Origin: an uncultured Clostridia bacterium
GTDB lineage: Bacteria; Bacillota; Clostridia; Christensenellales; Pumilibacteraceae
Length of the DNA: 23,000 nucleotides
Direction of reading: 5' to 3'
Assembly (NCBI GenBank): GCA_947589145.1
Contig: CANQCB010000010.1
Span: 1-23,000, forward strand
How positions within the stretch are numbered: the stretch's first letter is position 1; the number at the start of each line of letters is the position of its first letter. A program made the position numbers and the translations under genes. The notes beneath the pieces are model-generated. The model worked only from the letters and a program-made list of their open reading frames with translations. It was not told where the DNA came from and ran no database searches. Positions 21,345-23,000 of this stretch are shown here, piece by piece.

Positions 21345-22635
21345 GACAGTTGCAATAATTTCGCTCGGTTGTGATAAAAACCGCGTCGATACCGAAAATA
21401 TCCTCGCGAGACTTTCGGAAGGCGGCTTTGCCTTTACCGACGATATGTCGGAGGCGGAAGTTATAATAATCAACACTTGCGCGTTTATAGAGGCGGCGCA
21501 GAAAGAATCCATAGATACGATTTTCGACGCCGCAAAATTAAAAAAAGCGGGCAAACTCGAAAAGTTGATCGTTACGGGTTGCTTGCCGATGCGATATAAA
21601 GAGAAAATCACGGAGTTGCTTCCCGAAGTCGACAGTTTCGTGGGAATAAACAATTACTCTGAAATCTGCGACATAATACTCGACGGCAAAAAAATAGCGG
21701 TAGACGGGAAAGACGCGCCTACGGAAAAGCGTATTCTATCCACGCCTCCGCACTATTCGTTCCTTAAAATAGCCGAAGGATGCGACAATCATTGCACTTA
21801 TTGCGCAATACCCGCCATTCGTGGAAAATATCGTTCGAGGACTATGGAAAGTCTGCTGAAAGAGGCGAAGTTTCTGGACGATTGCGGCGTCGCGGAATTG
21901 ATACTTGTCGCTCAGGATGTGACTAACTACGGCAAAGATTTATATGGGGAATATAAACTTACTCAACTTGTTAAAAATCTGCTTGCCGAATGCGACTTTG
22001 AAAAAATAAGATTGCTGTATTGCTATCCCGAACTCGTCAGCGACGAACTGATTGAATTGATTGCGAGCGAGGACAGAATTGCGAAATACATAGACATTCC
22101 TCTTCAACACATTTCCGATGCCGTATTGAAAAGAATGGGACGGCGCAGCAGTAAAGCGCAAATCGAAGCGCTCTTCGGTAAACTCCGCGAGAGAAACATA
22201 GCGGTGCGCACCACTTTGATAGTGGGCTTCCCGGGAGAAACGGAAGAGCAATTTGCCGAGCTGAAAGAGTTCGTGCAAAAATATAAACCCGATCGTTTGG
22301 GAGTGTTCGCATACAGCAGAGAGGACGGCACGCCCGCCGCACGGATGAAGGAACAAATACCGACTTCCGTAAAGCGTAAACGCGAACGGATCATAAGGGA
22401 AATCGCCGCCGCAAACGCCGAACAGCGAAACGAATCGCTGGTAGGTAAGACGCTGAAAGTCATATACGAAAATATCGACTATGACCGAAATATGTTTGTG
22501 GGAAGAACGGAATGGGACGCCCCGGACATCGACTGCCTTGTGTATTTCACCGGTAGTTTCGCCGAAGTCGGGCACACGTACGACGTTCGTATCACTGGGT
22601 ACGATGGATACGATTTGATAGGAGAGATGTTATGA
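21334..22635 (+). CDS. rimO: Ribosomal protein S12 methylthiotransferase RimO
   Basis: A 433-residue radical SAM enzyme that adds a methylthio group to the conserved aspartate of ribosomal protein S12. The N-terminal MTTase domain binds a cluster through Cys13 (SLGCDKNRVDTE, the RimO-type signature), Cys49 and Cys83. The radical SAM motif is Cys150-x3-Cys154-x2-Cys157 (GCDNHCTYC), and a TRAM domain closes the protein from about residue 370. The VDTE and LPMRY variants separate it from MiaB. ATG 21334 is preferred over the adjacent in-frame TTG at 21331. It overlaps the ftsK end by 11 bases and has no Shine-Dalgarno at normal distance, so it is probably coupled to ftsK. Confidence 0.94.
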   Translation: MKTKTVAIISLGCDKNRVDTENILARLSEGGFAFTDDMSEAEVIIINTCAFIEAAQKESIDTIFDAAKLKKAGKLEKLIVTGCLPMRYKEKITELLPEVDSFVGINNYSEICDIILDGKKIAVDGKDAPTEKRILSTPPHYSFLKIAEGCDNHCTYCAIPAIRGKYRSRTMESLLKEAKFLDDCGVAELILVAQDVTNYGKDLYGEYKLTQLVKNLLAECDFEKIRLLYCYPELVSDELIELIASEDRIAKYIDIPLQHISDAVLKRMGRRSSKAQIEALFGKLRERNIAVRTTLIVGFPGETEEQFAELKEFVQKYKPDRLGVFAYSREDGTPAARMKEQIPTSVKRKRERIIREIAAANAEQRNESLVGKTLKVIYENIDYDRNMFVGRTEWDAPDIDCLVYFTGSFAEVGHTYDVRITGYDGYDLIGEML

Positions 22636-23000
22636 ATATACCGAATAGATTAACGCTCGTAAGGATTATTTTGATACCCATATTCGTCGCGCTCGTTTTT
22701 CTCGAGGTCGACGTGCTTGGGTATTTCAACGACTATCTCGCATTCCTCGTATTTGCCGTTGCGTCCTTTACCGACTATCTCGACGGACACCTTGCCCGCA
22801 AGTGGAACATGATAACCGACTTCGGCAAGCTGTTCGATACGGCGGCGGATAAGCTGCTGTGCGGAAGCGCGCTCATACTTCTCATATATATCTTCGCGGT
22901 GGCGTCGCCTCTGGGCAATATGTTCAAAGGCAGCGTAGCCCTTGCGTTTAACATATGTATCGCCGTTATAGCGGTGGTCATGGTCTCCCGCGAAGTGTTT
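22632..23000 (+). CDS. pgsA: CDP-diacylglycerol-glycerol-3-phosphate 3-phosphatidyltransferase PgsA, partial
   Basis: The first 123 codons of a membrane enzyme; the frame is open to the window edge. The N-terminus MNIPNRLTLVRIILIPIFV is the standard PgsA opening. The CDP-alcohol phosphotransferase motif D-x2-DG-x2-AR-x8-G-x3-D-x3-D is complete (DYLDGHLAR, then GKLFDTAAD). It makes phosphatidylglycerophosphate, the first committed step to phosphatidylglycerol and cardiolipin. The ATG overlaps the rimO stop by 4 bases (ATGA), with GGAGAG (22621-22626) just upstream. Several hydrophobic helices are visible in the part present. Confidence 0.93.
   Translation, partial: MNIPNRLTLVRIILIPIFVALVFLEVDVLGYFNDYLAFLVFAVASFTDYLDGHLARKWNMITDFGKLFDTAADKLLCGSALILLIYIFAVASPLGNMFKGSVALAFNICIAVIAVVMVSREVF

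Noticed and set aside
1..23000. Mobile element, prophage, CRISPR or defence island
   Set aside because: No transposase, integrase, cas gene, spaced direct repeats, toxin-antitoxin pair or abrupt change in codon style was seen; gene order is typical core Clostridia.

Overview
The window is an ordinary-looking chromosomal segment from an anaerobic Firmicutes bacterium of the class Clostridia. The main evidence is gene content and order: yajC, a TIGR04086 membrane protein, the SCIFF peptide and its radical SAM maturase, then secD-secF; rpsO-pnp-ylxY-M16 peptidase; and an FtsK/SpoIIIE translocase followed by rimO and pgsA. Three radical SAM enzymes (ScfB, HemZ, RimO) fit an anaerobe. Homologues of sporulation genes (ytxC, ylxY, spoIIIE) suggest spore-forming ancestry but do not prove that this organism sporulates. 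A gut-associated lineage near Christensenellales is possible; this is a guess from style, not something the sequence proves.

Layout. 1-69: a minus-strand tRNA-Cys cut by the window edge, with its own promoter. 229-963: a YtxC-like protein. 1052-6512: a protein-export and peptide-modification block (yajC, TIGR04086 membrane protein, scfA, scfB, secD, secF), closed by a strong terminator at 6517-6556. 6559-13008: recJ, a bifunctional RelA/SpoT, a metallo-beta-lactamase-fold hydrolase and hemZ, tightly packed with overlaps and probably one operon. 13042-17851: rpsO (own promoter and structured leader), pnp, ylxY and an M16 peptidase, the order also known from Bacillus subtilis. 17929-23000: ftsK/spoIIIE with its own promoter and a TTG start, then rimO and a truncated pgsA, all overlapping.

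Every protein gene is on the plus strand and no intergenic gap exceeds about 160 bases. I see no insertion sequence, prophage, CRISPR array, toxin-antitoxin pair or other mobile cargo. Several sigma-A-like promoters with exact 17-base spacers can be read (upstream of the tRNA, yajC, scfA, secD, rpsO, the M16 peptidase and ftsK).

No wholly new system is evident. The best leads are: a lysine/aspartate-rich insertion of about 33 residues inside the S1 domain of PNPase; stem-loops that bury the Shine-Dalgarno sequence directly before the TIGR04086 gene and ylxY, plus a terminator butting against the recJ start; a YlxY that lacks the motif-1 aspartates; a SCIFF peptide with a seventh cysteine and a long basic tail; a short acidic motif shared by the cytoplasmic tails of SecD and SecF; and a very long linker in the FtsK/SpoIIIE translocase.
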